Assembly: GCA_037951105.1 (NCBI GenBank)
Contig: JBAMJV010007397.1
Span: forward strand, 42,501 to 106,500
Origin: Echinarachnius parma
Lineage: Eukaryota > Echinodermata > Echinoidea > Clypeasteroida > Echinarachniidae
Reading direction: 5' to 3'
DNA: 64,000 bases
Part shown: positions 34,022 through 47,864 of the stretch, piece by piece
Numbering within the stretch: the stretch's first letter is position 1
Layout of the letters: every line of letters begins with the position of its first letter
Translations under genes and position numbers: made by a program
The notes under the pieces: generated by a model
Databases searched by the model: none
What the model was told of the DNA's origin: nothing
The model's input: only the letters and a program-made list of their open reading frames with translations

Positions 34022-34592
34022 CTAATGCCTAGGTCACAAATGATCCGGGCGCCGTATACGATTTTTCTCCCTACGGCGGATTTTCTACGATTTTGGGAAA
34101 TTGTGATATCGTCGATGTCTGTGGTATCTTAGAGTAGCAGTCACATATTTGCCGGGGCCCGTACGATGACTTTTGGCTTAAAATAAACATAAATCAATCG
34201 CACGGCTCCCGTGAACACAATCTTAGTGCCCGTACGGGTGCCTTACGGTGCTCTTGCGGTGACTCCACGGTACCCGTACGATTTGAGTGGCCAAATATTT
34301 AGTCTCAAAATCGTACAATATTAAACCCCAAAAAAGGCTGCGGTGTCCGTGCGATGCTCCCTTCGACGTGTCTACGGGCCTACGGCAAGTTACACATCGT
34401 GCGATGCATTTTTAAAAAAACTTCGCGTTAAACAATTTGTTGACATCGAACGGCGAGGAAAAATGCAACTGAGACCGCACGATAGCCACGGCACCCTTGC
34501 GGGCACCGCAAGATTCCCGCAAGATTTCACCTAAAAGTGGCATCGTACGGGCGCCGTATCCCAAATCGGAGCATTTGTGTCCTAAGCATTAG
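34022..34592. mobile_element. 571-bp TIR element, CTAATGC termini
   Basis: CTAATGCCTAGGTCACAAAT at the left matches the complement of ATTTGTGTCCTAAGCATTAG at the right, extending into GGGCGCCGTA. The interior is rich in CGTACGG/CCGTACG words. No target duplication was settled. Confidence 0.75.
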
Positions 34593-34847
34593 GGTGCCAA
34601 TACCCAAATTTGGGGTCCAGAAGTGCACCCTTATTGTTCCCTAATTTTTGAGTGTGTATTGTCGTAAGATAAATGTCATCAATTTGTTTTCTTATAATTT
34701 TCTTTTTAGTTAATTAAATCATTACAGAACTGTGGATACATAATTTAAATAATGTCAAATACTTCCATTGTAGATATATTTCAAGAATTAATTGGAAACT
34801 GAAACCTCATGAAAGATTAAATAATTATTGTTAATAATATTAAATTG

Positions 34848-34966
34848 ATCTAGTAGCAGTGACCACATCCACAAAACTTACTCTCTCATGAAAATGCGCA
34901 ATGAAAGTTTGATCTGTTTGATTTTGTGTAGCGCCCTCTATACCAAAACTCAACTATCCCTTTAAA
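34848..34966. repeat. chimeric MITE scrap
   Basis: GATCTAGTAGCAGTGACCAC (left end of the AGGGATC family) is fused to AGCGCCCTCTATACCAAAAC-TCAACTATCCCT (right end of the AGGGATAG family), with most of both interiors missing. Confidence 0.65.
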
Positions 34967-35425
34967 TGGGACATGCACTGATATATATATCAGTCTCTGT
35001 TTCACTGAGCTGCGAATGGCAACGCTGACCTTCACGAGAAAATGCAAGATACTGTTCATAATTGTTCATCAAATTTATCATCGGCGTCGATCCTTACGTA
35101 ATACATATTCATCAGGGGGATAAATGAATAGATCATCCCCTTGATGAATAAGTATCAATTACAGATCGACGCCCATGTAATTTATTTTTGTTTTTATCTC
35201 ATGAAAAATATGTTTTTCTAATGCAAGTAACGAAATGGTTTTAATTATGTGTGTCGATACATTTTGCTGAAAAAAAGCTAATTATATTACATGTGATTGG
35301 AATCATCTTATGCATGGTATGTGGGCTGAGCTGTAAAATGGACATGAAACTTGCTCACTTGCTAATTTTGTAGGACTTCTTTTTACATGTATTATGTAAG
35401 TATCATGGTTGCATATCTTACTTAA

Positions 35426-35957
35426 AGGGGTAGTTTAGTTTTGGTAGAGAGGGCGCTACACATCACAATTTTTTTTGTGTGGTAATGAAAAACTGAGTGT
35501 CGAATTTGAGAGAACATGCAATTTTAATGGCAGAATAAACTTTATTTGGTCAAAATCGGTCCAGAAACGGCTGAAATATCAATAAATATATATGATCTTA
35601 TAATTATTTGGGGCCCAAATTATTAGATGAATTAAAAAAAAAAAAAAATGCATACACTTTTTCAAAAATGTTCAAAAGCGTTTTTTAAATAGTTGTTGAT
35701 GATCTCTCTATTTAATCATGATTTCAATAAAACATCACATGCATAATTTTGTACGAAAAATGGTTAAAACCAATGCCTTTTTAGAGAGCGCCCTCTTGTG
35801 TTTTAATGGCTCTTTTTGAATGATAATGGGCTTTTTACTTAGTCGTTTGTAAATTTGTATACCTTTCTATCATGGTGGAGTTATAACTATTAGTTTATAA
35901 TGTTACTGTCCAGGTTTGGTTACTAAAGTTCAGCCTTGCCAAAACTGTATTACCCCT
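35426..35957 (+). mobile_element. MITE, AGGGGTAGTTTAG subfamily
   Basis: Relative of the AGGGATAGTTGAG family, with TTAA at 35422-35425 and 35958-35961. It is closely related to 43486-44006. Confidence 0.85.
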
Positions 35958-35961
35958 TTAA

Positions 35962-36388
35962 AGGGGACCACCAGACAAAGAACAACGCATACTTATATGT
36001 TTTTGGTACCGTTGTGTGATATAAAATAGATGCCCAACATTTTGCAAAGTGTTGTGTTATTCTGCTTATTCATACAAAATTAAATTAATTACCACTCTTT
36101 ACGGAACCATTATGTCCTCTTGGTTCCGTATGCGCCAAACGATTGCGAGTGCGCCATTTCTATTCACGCGTATGTTTGGAGACAATAGAATCACGGACGA
36201 TACGATCGTGCTAGACAAAGGGTAGTCTTCGTATGCAGACCCATAAACATACGTTGTAGTATGGTGATGTTTTTTCCAATTATATAATTTTTCTGGAAAC
36301 ATTTTTTTCTGCACTCCTTGGTGGAATGGACTACTAGAAATGTTTCCTTTTTATTTATAAGAATAGTTTTTTTGGATGGTGGTACCCT
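35962..36388 (+). mobile_element. MITE, AGGGGACCACC family
   Basis: Termini AGGGGACCACCAGACAAAG and, inverted, GGATGGTGGTACCCT. TTAA at 35958-35961 is shared with the preceding MITE, and another lies at 36389-36392. A truncated relative starts at 39120. Confidence 0.8.
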
Positions 36389-36531
36389 TTAAGCTTACAA
36401 AAAAACATATGCACTCCATTATTGGCCAGTTTGGAGTGACAGAGACTATATAATTGAAACAGAAAGATAACTACCATTTAGAGAAACATTGAGTACATGT
36501 TGCAAATACATACTGATGTTTCATATATTAT

Positions 36532-37951
36532 CTAAACCCCTCAAAAAAACTCAAGTTTGATCGATCATATCTCTCATATTTTTTAATTAGCATATTCGAA
36601 ATTGGTGTCACAATAAAGCCTCATTATATACCTTTCAAACGGTGCATTATGTGTAGTGATTATACAATGGGGGCGATTGCAGTAGCCCAGAGAATAGGGG
36701 GAGGCAGGAAGTGAAATGTCGCAAAATGACTCAATGCATTTAATTTACGAGCGCATGACTGTGCTGACCAGTTTTTGAAAGTTCACTTTCTATTGAATAC
36801 TGCCACCCTTTCCATTCATTAAAATCATTGGAATTTGATACCATTTTAATGGAAATTATCTCTTCATTACGATGGCATATTAATCGTAAGGATTATGCAA
36901 ATGGGGTGTGTGCAGCGAACCGGAATATGGAGATGGGTCGAGTGTGAAATCAAACAAAAAGATATGGAGTTGACAAAAAATCAGAGCGTTGCATTTTTTT
37001 CGAGCTTTTGGGAGGATTGTTTAGCATTTCAAATGAAATATTCATGATTCAAATTGATATCAACGGAAAGCCCAACAACTCTTCTGTATGAAAATGTGAC
37101 ATTTATAATGATTTTTGTAAAGGGCGGCTGCAGGGAGCCTCAAAAGTGACCCATTTCAAAACGCTCTGATTTGTTGTCGGTGTCTTTTACCATTGTGTGG
37201 AGGATGTAATGCGACTTGAATGAGTTGGCCATGAATGAGAAGAATTCAATTGAAAACGCATGTATAGTGACTCGGTTGTGCCTTGAAATCAGAGCATTTT
37301 GAAATGGGTCACTTTTGAGGCTCCCCCACATTCGTCTCCCTGCAGTCGCCCTTTACTAAAATCATTATAAATTTTACATTTTCATACAGAAGAGTTGTTG
37401 GGCTTTCCGTTGATATCAATTTAAATCATGAATATTTTATTTGAAATGCCAACAAATCCTCCCAAAAGCTCGAAAAAAATGCAACGTTCTGATTTTGTGT
37501 CAACTCCATATCTTTTTGTTTGATTTCACACTCGACCCATCTCTATATTCCGGTTCGCTGCACACACCCCATTTGCATAATCCTTATTATTAATATGCCA
37601 TCGTAATGAAGAGATAATTTCCATTAAAATGGTATCAAAATCCTATGATTTTGATGAATGGAAAGGGTGGCAGTATTCAATAGAAAGTGAACTTTAAAAA
37701 AAATTGTCAGCACAGTCATGCACTCGTAAATTAAATGCATTGAGCCATTTTGCGACATTTCACTTCCTGCCTCCCCCTGTTATCTGGGCTACTGCAATCG
37801 CCCCAATTGCATAATCACTACACATAATGCACCGTTTGAAAGGTATATAATGAGGCTGTATTGTGATACCAATTTCGAATATGCTAATTAAAAAATATGA
37901 TAGATATGATCGATCAAACTTGAGTTTCCGAACTTTTTTTGAGGGGTTTAG
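36532..37951. mobile_element. 1.42-kb palindromic element, CTAAACCCCTC termini
   Basis: Arms of about 640-660 bp (36532-37170 and 37291-37951) are near-perfect inverse complements around a ~120-bp loop. The ends are CTAAACCCCTCAAAAAAA and its complement. No coding capacity. A one-armed relative lies at 10484-11252. Confidence 0.85.
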
Positions 37952-39115
37952 TAATACAAGTAATAATGTATGTTTGCATCGATTTTATTTTCACATAGGA
38001 AATGTTCATGCTGCGTTCATTTCCTTGTGCCGAAGTTTGCATTTTCCGGCCTTTCATATAATGACATTATATCATGTCTTTAATAATGTATGACTCAAAT
38101 TACGAGCATTGCCTATGTTTCATGGGTTATATTAAGTACACTTCAGATTTACATCATGTTTGTGTGCGTTTATTTTCTTTGTTATTTAACATATTTACAT
38201 CAGAAAAACCTGCTGCATTGATAACGATCTCCATTTGACATAAACATGCAAAACCAATCAACATGTTTAATACATGTATTGAACATCACATTAGTCCAAA
38301 CTTAAGTTCAATTAAATTGATTCCATACAAATCTAATTGAAAGTACCATTGGTTGCTATGGAAACGAATTTATCAATGAATGGTACATTGTAGGAAATTA
38401 TCACGATCTGATATTTCACACGATCATTGTGAAAAGGGGTTCTTAGACACATGAATACTAGTTTGGAGGATTCATTATAATTAATACGAACGGTTAACAC
38501 ACATAATCATAATGTAACATGTTACATTAAAAAAAAAAAAAAATTCACATCATTTGTACAATGCCCTTTAATATCTTCTTCTAATTTATTTTTAGGAATA
38601 TCACGCAATTATTCATGTAATATACAGTTTATATTATATTTATTTATATAGTACAGGTGTATATACATTTTAATTACACAAAACCAATACAAACACATTA
38701 TTTGCACTGAAATACATGAACGAGCTTGTTATTTTAAGGAATGACTAATTATAACAGTGGCTGCTATGGAAACAGGTCCGTTGCTAGGTTATCCCCTTTC
38801 AAACTATCAAAAGCATATCTAAGTTCAAAGAAAAGCAAAAAATAATATTATGCATTGAGTGCCCTTTATATGACGATAAAACCACTGATGCATTGATTAC
38901 CGTATGGCATATAGGCCCCAACTACCACTTTATACCAGGCATGATTGTTTGCGCGCTACGCGCCAAAATCAGAAAAGTGAGGGTGTATTTTATCATCGCC
39001 CAGCAAGGTTTTATGGCTACAATGCTAATTGAAATTAATTATTTTATTTCAATTATCTAAATAGCTATCCCTGGAAAGGTTTATTTTCCAATTCTTTCCC
39101 TTTTCTTCATCTAGC
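37952..39115. other. K2P intron 1, unassigned part
   Basis: AT-rich sequence with an A15 run at about 38529. No recognised feature. Confidence 0.35.
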
Positions 39116-39119
39116 TTAA

Positions 39120-39216
39120 AGGGGACCACCAGGCAAAGGACAACACATTATTATATGTTTTGGTACCGTTTTGTGATATCAAATATATACCCATCATTTT
39201 GCAAAGGGATGTGTAA
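39120..39216 (+). repeat. truncated AGGGGACCACC MITE
   Basis: Matches the first ~100 bp of 35962-36388. It is cut at a TTAA (39217-39220) by the next element. Confidence 0.75.
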
Positions 39217-39220
39217 TTAA

Positions 39221-39557
39221 GGGAGGCCTGTAAAGTGTCTAACTCCACGAAAATTACTCGGAGCTTCCTCGTTTCTCTTCTACCGTGTTGTTTAGCTTAT
39301 GGTAAGAGAAGAATAAAATAGGGTTAGATTTGTCCAAATGTTCCTTTAGTATGAAGATAATTATCATTGATAATCATTCAGCTCAAGAGCGTTAATGAAC
39401 GGTCATAACCCGCATAGACATCATACAGTAATTCGTTGTAAAAGCTGACGCAAATTTTCGCTTTTTTTACCAGGAAAGCAGTGTTCAATGATTTTGGTAT
39501 ATAATTGAAGTCTCAAATATCATTTTGGGCAATTTCTGACACTTTACAGGTGCACCT
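39221..39557. mobile_element. MITE, GCCTGTAAAGTGTC family
   Basis: Left terminus GGGAGGCCTGTAAAGTGTC; right terminus GACACTTTACAGGTGCACC. TTAA at 39217-39220 and 39558-39561. Relatives lie at 42798-43171, 44516-44838 and, diverged, 48642-49031. Confidence 0.85.
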
Positions 39558-40118
39558 TTAACAAGACAGAAATCATTATGATATTTAAATATAACAAAAT
39601 GGGGGGAAATAAGAAAGACAAAATGGTTACTAGGGACATAAATTGGTTGCTAGGCAACAACAGAACAACCATTAGGGACCAATATAATTCCCATTAATTG
39701 CATAATATACAATACGACAGCATCATGTTGTTTTATGCAAACAAGTTCATTATTTACTTTTAAAGATATTTGGCAACAATCATACGAGTTCATTCTGAAA
39801 GATGCACAACTAAGTTGCGATAAATGGAGAAATGGACGTGGTCTATTCATGGGCCGTTTCCATGGTAACGGTACATTTTTGAGATGCATTTTTTATCAGT
39901 ATGTCATGACTTCCTGCATCGATCCATGATGGATTCAGACCATTAACAAAAATTGCCCTCTGAAGTGAAAACATGTTTTGGCTGGTCTACTATAATACTT
40001 GATGTTAAAATTTAGGAATGCTGTTGGGTTGTTGATCCCTAAAATATCAACTACAAATAGTTAAGAAGAAATGTAATTCTTAAACAACATTACGGAATGA
40101 AGAGAAATAAATAAAACA

Positions 40119-40168
40119 AATTACGAGAACGTATCTGAATATATCATATTCAATAACGTTCTCGTAAT
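40119..40168. repeat. 50-bp hairpin
   Basis: ATTACGAGAACGT and ACGTTCTCGTAAT flank a short AT-rich loop. Confidence 0.7.
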
Positions 40169-40336
40169 GTATTTTAATAATCTATACTTATACTACATTA
40201 TATGTTCATATAAAGAGCTTATTATAAGCTCTTCATGACCATATAAATAATTTTAACTTTACTGCATGCATAATTATGCCTTCCTGTTTTCCTCTCATAA
40301 GCATAATTGTTCCCTCTTCTCCACATATGTTATTAA

Positions 40337-41114
40337 AGGGATCTATATAGTAACACTGTCAAAATCCACAAAACTTACTTAAATTCTATAGCGACTCTTA
40401 CATGATTGTATTCATATTGCCAATAAAAGCGTGTTACAGGTGTTGGTTGTTCCAGTCTTTTTTTCTTTCCTTACAAAGATATGTATGATTGAACTGTTCG
40501 GATTAAAAATTTCTCCCTGGGGGACATTTAACTGTGTACAAAATCAGCGCAATGATTAATTAAGAACGATAGTTTCTAAACATTTTTAAATTTTTGTATA
40601 AAGGTCCTATAATTTGGAGATATGAAATGGTTAGGGCATGTATGTGTGTTTGCGTGGGTATGTACTTGAGTGTGTGAATTTCTATGAATAGGATATATAG
40701 TTGTATTTGTAGGATACACTGACTAGAATATATGTAAAATATTATTTGATTTTAAAGTGTCTATTGGTTTAATTTAAAAAAAAACACTTCCTCTTGCATT
40801 ATAATATGTTCCTTTATTAATCGGCATGATCGGGGTCAACACCAAATAAGGCTTCTGCATTTCTAAGTTGGCCCCACATTCTCAATTTATTTAATTTGCT
40901 ATTTGATTCTGTTTGACATTTATTTTGTATAACTTATTATAATAGTTTATGTATTGTATCTTTTGATGTTTTGATGAAGAATGTAAATAAACTGAAAAAA
41001 AAATTAACCGTGATATTTTCACACATCAGTCAGTGGACATAACGGGTCACAGAAATTCACATTTTATCAACCCTTCGCCAGTTTTGAACATGTCAAAACA
41101 TTTACTAGATCCCT
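40337..41114 (+). mobile_element. MITE, AGGGATC family, interrupted
   Basis: TTAA at 40333-40336 and 41115-41118. The middle (about 40600-41010) is foreign. It ends AATGTAAATAAACTG followed by nine A residues, like the 3' end of a retrotransposed transcript or LINE inserted in plus orientation. Confidence 0.75.
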
Positions 41115-41333
41115 TTAAGATGATCTTGTTCAATTTGAAAGTATCCTGGAGGGACCTTCAAGCGAGTACAAAAACTTAGTAAATGTCAATTTGCATTAGC
41201 GCTCATTTCTCGGCAGTATGACATTTGATTAACAGTAATTTTTCACGAATCACCCGATGGATTATTAGATCCCAGACGTTAGTAATTATATATGTTTTTA
41301 CCCACAACCTTTTACTGCATACATGTACGTGAG

Positions 41334-41522
41334 CAGTTGCGTAGCGTGGTCGGACTGATTGGAGGGCAAGCGAATAATTGGGGGCACACGTTATATTTAT
41401 TTCTTTATTTTTACACCGATAGTTCTCGTTATTTTTTGTAATTGTTTTGTGAAATTAAAGGGGGAAGGGGCCGGGGGTGGGGGGGGGGGGATGCCCCACT
41501 TACCCCCATAGCTACGCCACTG
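41334..41522. mobile_element. hAT-like short element, CAGTGGCGTAGC termini
   Basis: The left end CAGTTGCGTAGCGTGG and right end CATAGCTACGCCACTG are imperfect inverse complements. The 8-bp flanks TACGTGAG and TTTATGAG match at five positions, compatible with an aged 8-bp duplication. The interior carries a G run. Confidence 0.6.
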
Positions 41523-41981
41523 TTTATGAGTCTGAGCAAGGGGCAAGGAACCTCTCCTAATAACTCCCTTTAAATGCGAACCAAAAATTAGCCTATTTTC
41601 CCTTTTCAGTTATCGAATTGCGGAACTTAATTTGCAATGCTATAAAGACACATATTTCAGCAGCGAAAATCCATGTTAAGCAAGCATTTTACCCGTGCTG
41701 CAAAAAAATACAATCAATTGCAGCCATATGTCAGCTTTGTTAGCTTACTTTCGAAAAAAAAGGCTAGTTTCTCAAGCATTAATGCATAGACTTGTTCATG
41801 CATGTATGCACATAATAATTATTATGTATGGATAGTAATGAAGACATATATATTAGCAACTTCAATCAATATGGTTTGCAAATGCTTAAATATGTTTTAT
41901 ATGATATACGAATGAAAGTGCATGATTTATTTAATACTCATCTACATTATATGTGTGTAATAGGATAAGGGGAATGACTGG

Positions 41982-41984
<3 letters not shown>

Positions 41985-42064
<80 letters not shown>
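41985..42064. repeat. (TG)n microsatellite
   Basis: About 40 uninterrupted TG units. Confidence 0.97.
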
Positions 42065-42068
<4 letters not shown>

Positions 42069-42274
42069 ATTATATAATTATGATTGTTTATTTTGTTTTT
42101 GTTTTATTTATACACTGAAGAAAATGTATTGTACGTATTTTAAAAATAAATTCTTGTTATTTTTTTATGAAAGTTGTGACGCTTCATTAATTATAATTCA
42201 TAACATGTTTGTTCATTTAAATATTTTGTAACAAATTAAGCGTTATTCTTACAAGATGGAAAATGTTATACTTA

Positions 42275-42277
42275 ATA

Positions 42278-42363
<86 letters not shown>

Positions 42364-42380
42364 ATACTACTACTACTACA

Positions 42381-42471
<91 letters not shown>

Positions 42472-42488
42472 ATACTACTACTACTACA

Positions 42489-42567
<79 letters not shown>

Positions 42568-42580
42568 ATAATAATAATAA
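42275..42580. repeat. (CTA)n microsatellite, ~300 bp
   Basis: About 100 CTA/ACT units. The interruption pair ATACTACTACTACAAC occurs twice about 108 bp apart, so part of the array arose by duplication of a larger block. The poly-Leu and poly-Val open frames are shadows. Confidence 0.97.
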
Positions 42581-42735
42581 TGTATTTAAAACGCGCATAT
42601 CACGTATGTCTCTATATTGCGCTGTTAGAAATTGAAATAAAAGACAGGTTCAGCAGGACAGCCTTCCATAAGACGTCCACGGTTCCTCGGTTCAAAGTAA
42701 CGTCATATGACGAAGGTAAACCATGGTTTCATTAA

Positions 42736-43481
42736 AGGGATCTAGTAACATTGTCCAAATCCAATACACTTCATTAGAAATATAGTGGTTCTCTTAAAGG
42801 TGCACCTTTAAAGTGTCAGATATTGCCCAAAATGACATTTGAGACTTCAATCCTGTACCAAAATCATTGTAAGATATGTCCGAATGATGTGTGAAAGTTT
42901 CATTGAAAAAACCCCACTGCTTTCCTGGTTAAAAAAGCGAAAATATGCGTCAGCTTTTACAACGAATTACTAATGTGTGACGTCTATGAGGTTTATGACC
43001 GTTCATTAACGCTCTTGAGCTGAATGATAGATATCGTCATACTAAAAGGGCATTTGAAAAAATCTAACCCTATTTTATTCTTCTCTTACCATAAGCTAAA
43101 CAACGCGGTAGAAGAGAAACGAGGAAGCTCCAAGTAATGTTCGTGGAGTTAGACACTTTACAGGCATCCCTTTAATCCTTGTACCAATAGAAGCATGGGA
43201 CATGTCTTGTTTTTTTTTAAATTTCCCTTTCGATATTGACAATTGAACTGATTGGATCTTTAACTATCCACTGTATAGTCATAACTGTGTACGAAGTCAG
43301 TGCAATGAGTTAGCAAATAATCACTTTGCATTTCGCTCATTACTCGGCCATATCCCGGCCATATAACATCCATTTAACGTGAAATGTTCACACAATACTC
43401 AGAGGACATATCATATAAAAAAACAACACATTATGCCAAACATTCATCACTTCTTGCACATGCCAACAACGTTAGATTACT
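42736..43481 (+). mobile_element. MITE, AGGGATC family, host of a nested MITE
   Basis: TTAA at 42732-42735; the right end is degraded (TTAGATTACT) before TTAA 43482-43485. The 42798-43171 segment is a separate TTAA-flanked insertion. Confidence 0.75.
42798..43171. mobile_element. nested MITE, GCCTGTAAAGTGTC family
   Basis: AGGTGCACC...GACACTTTACAGGCATCCCT with TTAA at 42794-42797 and 43172-43175, inserted in an AGGGATC-family MITE. Confidence 0.8.
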
Positions 43482-43485
43482 TTAA

Positions 43486-44006
43486 AGGGGTAGTTTAGTT
43501 TTGGTAGAGAGGGCGCTGCACATCACAATGAAAAACTGAATGTCGAATTTGAGAGAACATGCAATTTTAATGGCAGAATAAACTTTATTTGGTCAAAATC
43601 GACCCAGAAACGGCTGAAATATCAATAAATATATCTGATCTTATAATTATTTGGGGCCCAAATAATTAGATGATTTTTAGAAAAAAATTTAAAAATGCTT
43701 GCACTTTTTCAAAAATTTTCAAAAGCGTTTTTTAATAGTTGTTGATGATCTCGCTATTCAATCATTATATCAATAAAACATCACATGCATAATTTTGTAT
43801 GAAAAATGGTTGAAACCAATGCCTTTTTAAAAAGCGCCCTCTTGTGTTTGAATGGCTCTTTTTTAAAATGATAACAGGCTTTTTACTTAGTCGTTTGTAA
43901 TTTTGTATACCTTTCGAGCATGGTGGAGTTATAACTATTAGTTTATAATGTTACTGTGCAGGTTTTAGCTACTTAAGTTCAGCCTTACCAAAACTAAACT
44001 ACCCCT
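43486..44006 (+). mobile_element. MITE, AGGGGTAGTTTAG subfamily
   Basis: TTAA at 43482-43485 (shared with the preceding element) and 44007-44010. It is very similar to 35426-35957. Confidence 0.85.
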
Positions 44007-44515
44007 TTAAACACTGACACACTGGCACCCAATTACCCTTTTAACCAACCTGTAATTGACCCTCGAGCGTTTAAAAATGCATTTTTCCAAGAAATTCAAT
44101 ATATGCTTTCCATATTTTGTCAGGAAAGTGCCACCCACTACAAAATTGAGCAACGTATAGACAAAGTAATGTCATCTATACGGAACACACTTAATAAAAT
44201 GCCTCTTTGTCTTTGCATTTATAAGGTTGTTTCGCACATCTAAATAATATCTACAGTACAAATTGCCCTTTTCAAATAAGTGCACTAAAATATTAAAGAA
44301 GTGTATAGGGGATTATACGCTTTTGCCACTAGGGTGTCTTTCCCCACAAATGCCCCTGTACCGTGTTTCATGGAGATTGCAGATAACACATTTTATGCTT
44401 TGAAGCTTTAAATTGTCTAGTCATGTTTAGTCGACTCGTTATACCCTTTTTTAAACTTGCACTTTCGTTATGTTCGTGGAAATAGGTCCTCAAGCTTAGA
44501 GATGCAATTGATTAA

Positions 44516-44838
44516 AGTGAAGCCTGTACACTGTCTAACTCCACGAAAATTACTTGGAGCTTCCTCGTTTCTCTTATACGTGTTGTTTAGCTTATGGTAA
44601 GAGAAGAATAAAATAGGGTTAGATTTTTTAAAATGCCCCTTTAGTATGACGATATCTATCATTGAGCTCAAAAGCGTTAACACACGGTCATAAACCTCAT
44701 AAATGTCCGTTGTAAAAGCTGACGCATATTTTCGCTTTTTTAACCAGGAAAGCAGTGTTCTTTTTCAATGAAACTTTCACACATCATTCGGACATACCTT
44801 ACAATGATTTTGGTACAGGATGGGCAATATCTGACACT
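44516..44838. mobile_element. MITE, GCCTGTAAAGTGTC family, aged
   Basis: The left TTAA is 44512-44515. The interior CACGAAAATTACTTGGAGC and GTTTAGCTTATGGTAAGAG match 39221-39557. Confidence 0.75.
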
Positions 44839-45627
44839 TTAAACTTCTCAGGAAAACCAATTCTGCTATATGTATCATCAAATTGTTCTAATTTTTGTTT
44901 TTCCGCATGCAACAATTGACAAAAGGCTGATAAAATGTGTATTACTGTTTTCTGACAATTTCGAACCCCTGAGTAATTTGTGAATGTTTTATGATGAATA
45001 GATGTCACGTGATGGCCGAGTAATCGATGAGTAAAAATGCAAAGTGCCACTTACAGACTCACTGTCATTATGTTGTAAACAATCGTTTGAAATGGTCGTC
45101 AATATATGTTTTCAGATCATTCATAAATATCTTTAAAAACAACAACGATTGGAGTAAACCCTGGATAACCCTCTTTTATAATGCACCCTTCTACGTATAC
45201 CTAGGGAAACTGCAAGGCATAAAATAATCAATACACTATTTGCAATTAAACCCCCTCCAACTATAGAACATAATTCTTCGGGGAAAAACAATGCCATTTG
45301 GCCGACGATATATATACGCTACCATGGTTACCGCTTGTCTTGTCCATAGCTTTCCATATACCCCTATTTCGCAATGTCCTTTCATGGAGTTTATGGAATT
45401 TAGTTTTGAATAAATATATTTTGTTCATAAAAGAGTGCCCCCTTTAATTCAATGACTAAATATTCCCCCTTAAAATACCGTTTCATAATCACACCATGTA
45501 TTATGTTGATTGGTTTGTCGTTTTTTCTTCTTTCAATTATCATGATAATGATGCATTCAACAAATTATATGAGTCACCGTCTTCTGCACGATATTAATAT
45601 TTGTTTGATATTATACATGTACTTATT

Positions 45628-46648
<1,021 letters not shown>

Positions 46649-46957
46649 TATATCATGATGATGTACCATATTCTTTGTCATATTGGAATTCGTTTTGAAT
46701 TAGTCTTATTTATGATATTTGAATGTGATTATGTGATTGTTTGACTATACGTATATATTTTAGTGATTGTATGGATTACTTTGTATGATTTTATGTATTT
46801 TAATGTGAAACACATTTAATACAGCTTATTTGCTGCCGTGTACGTGTTAATAATAAAAACAAAAATGAATAAATAAAACATTTAAGGGGTCTATATAAAA
46901 ACTTCGCATGAATCAACCGAACTCATTCTTTCACGACTGGTTGTTTTTCTCTTTAAT

Positions 46958-47392
46958 ATAGGTTTTCTCAGCCAATTTCGTAAGCTTCTCATTCGTTTTG
47001 ATAAGAGTTTCATTCAATTTCGCGAAATTGAGCTGAAGTCTTGCAATTGTCATTCAAAATTGCATTTTGTTCATACGATTTAGCTCTTCGGTCAAGTGAT
47101 TTACAAACACGCTATTTGCATTCAATTTCGCCAACGGATTTCACGGAAGGTGGTATTACGTAATCACAAATTTTCTCTCTTTAAATTGAATGACAATTTT
47201 ACGAAATAGAAACACGTTCTAAATCGAATGCAAACAAAATGTTTTCGAATGATTGTTATATGAATTCGAATGCTAAAAAACGAATTTGAACTGCAAAATA
47301 CAGCTGCGGTGACAAAATCGGCGAAATTGAATGCACACAAAATGCATTTGTATGGCCAACTTACGAAATTGACCGAAAAATCCTATAGTATA
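46958..47392. mobile_element. shorter GACGAAATT-family element
   Basis: Begins TATAGGTTTTCTCAGCCAATTTC and ends GAAATTGACCGAAAAATCC-TATA, with ATTCAATTTCG words throughout. Confidence 0.6.
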
Positions 47393-47864
47393 GAATTGAA
47401 ATGTGTAACCAGTTTGGTTTTTCCTAAATTTTCTCTTTCTTTTTGAGATAATAATAGCATATTTGCTCATTCCCGGTCCTAATTATGACGGTTATGTCAC
47501 ACCCCTCAGTGGAAATATCAGATCACATAAATACAAAATAATCTAGATCCCGCCAAGTGACGTATTATAAAAACAATGCCACTTTGCATTTAGAATTCCC
47601 TTTTGTGTTTGGACGACATAATTATCATGCAAAAGACAATTTGGCCTGGAAATAATTGTTATGAATACTTTGTTTTGCCATTATTTACTTGTAGAAGCGA
47701 AATCACGTTATCACAAGTTTCATAATAAATAATATGTTGCCATAATTATATTATATCTAGCACAATATTATTTTTTTAGATTTAGTTGAGCCTAACAATC
47801 CTACATAACATCTTATACATGTATGACATGGCCTTCCTCCACTTCCCTTTTGCCTGATATTTAA

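Noticed and set aside
42256-42735. Poly-Leu/poly-Val frames over (CTA)n
   Set aside because: Microsatellite shadows.
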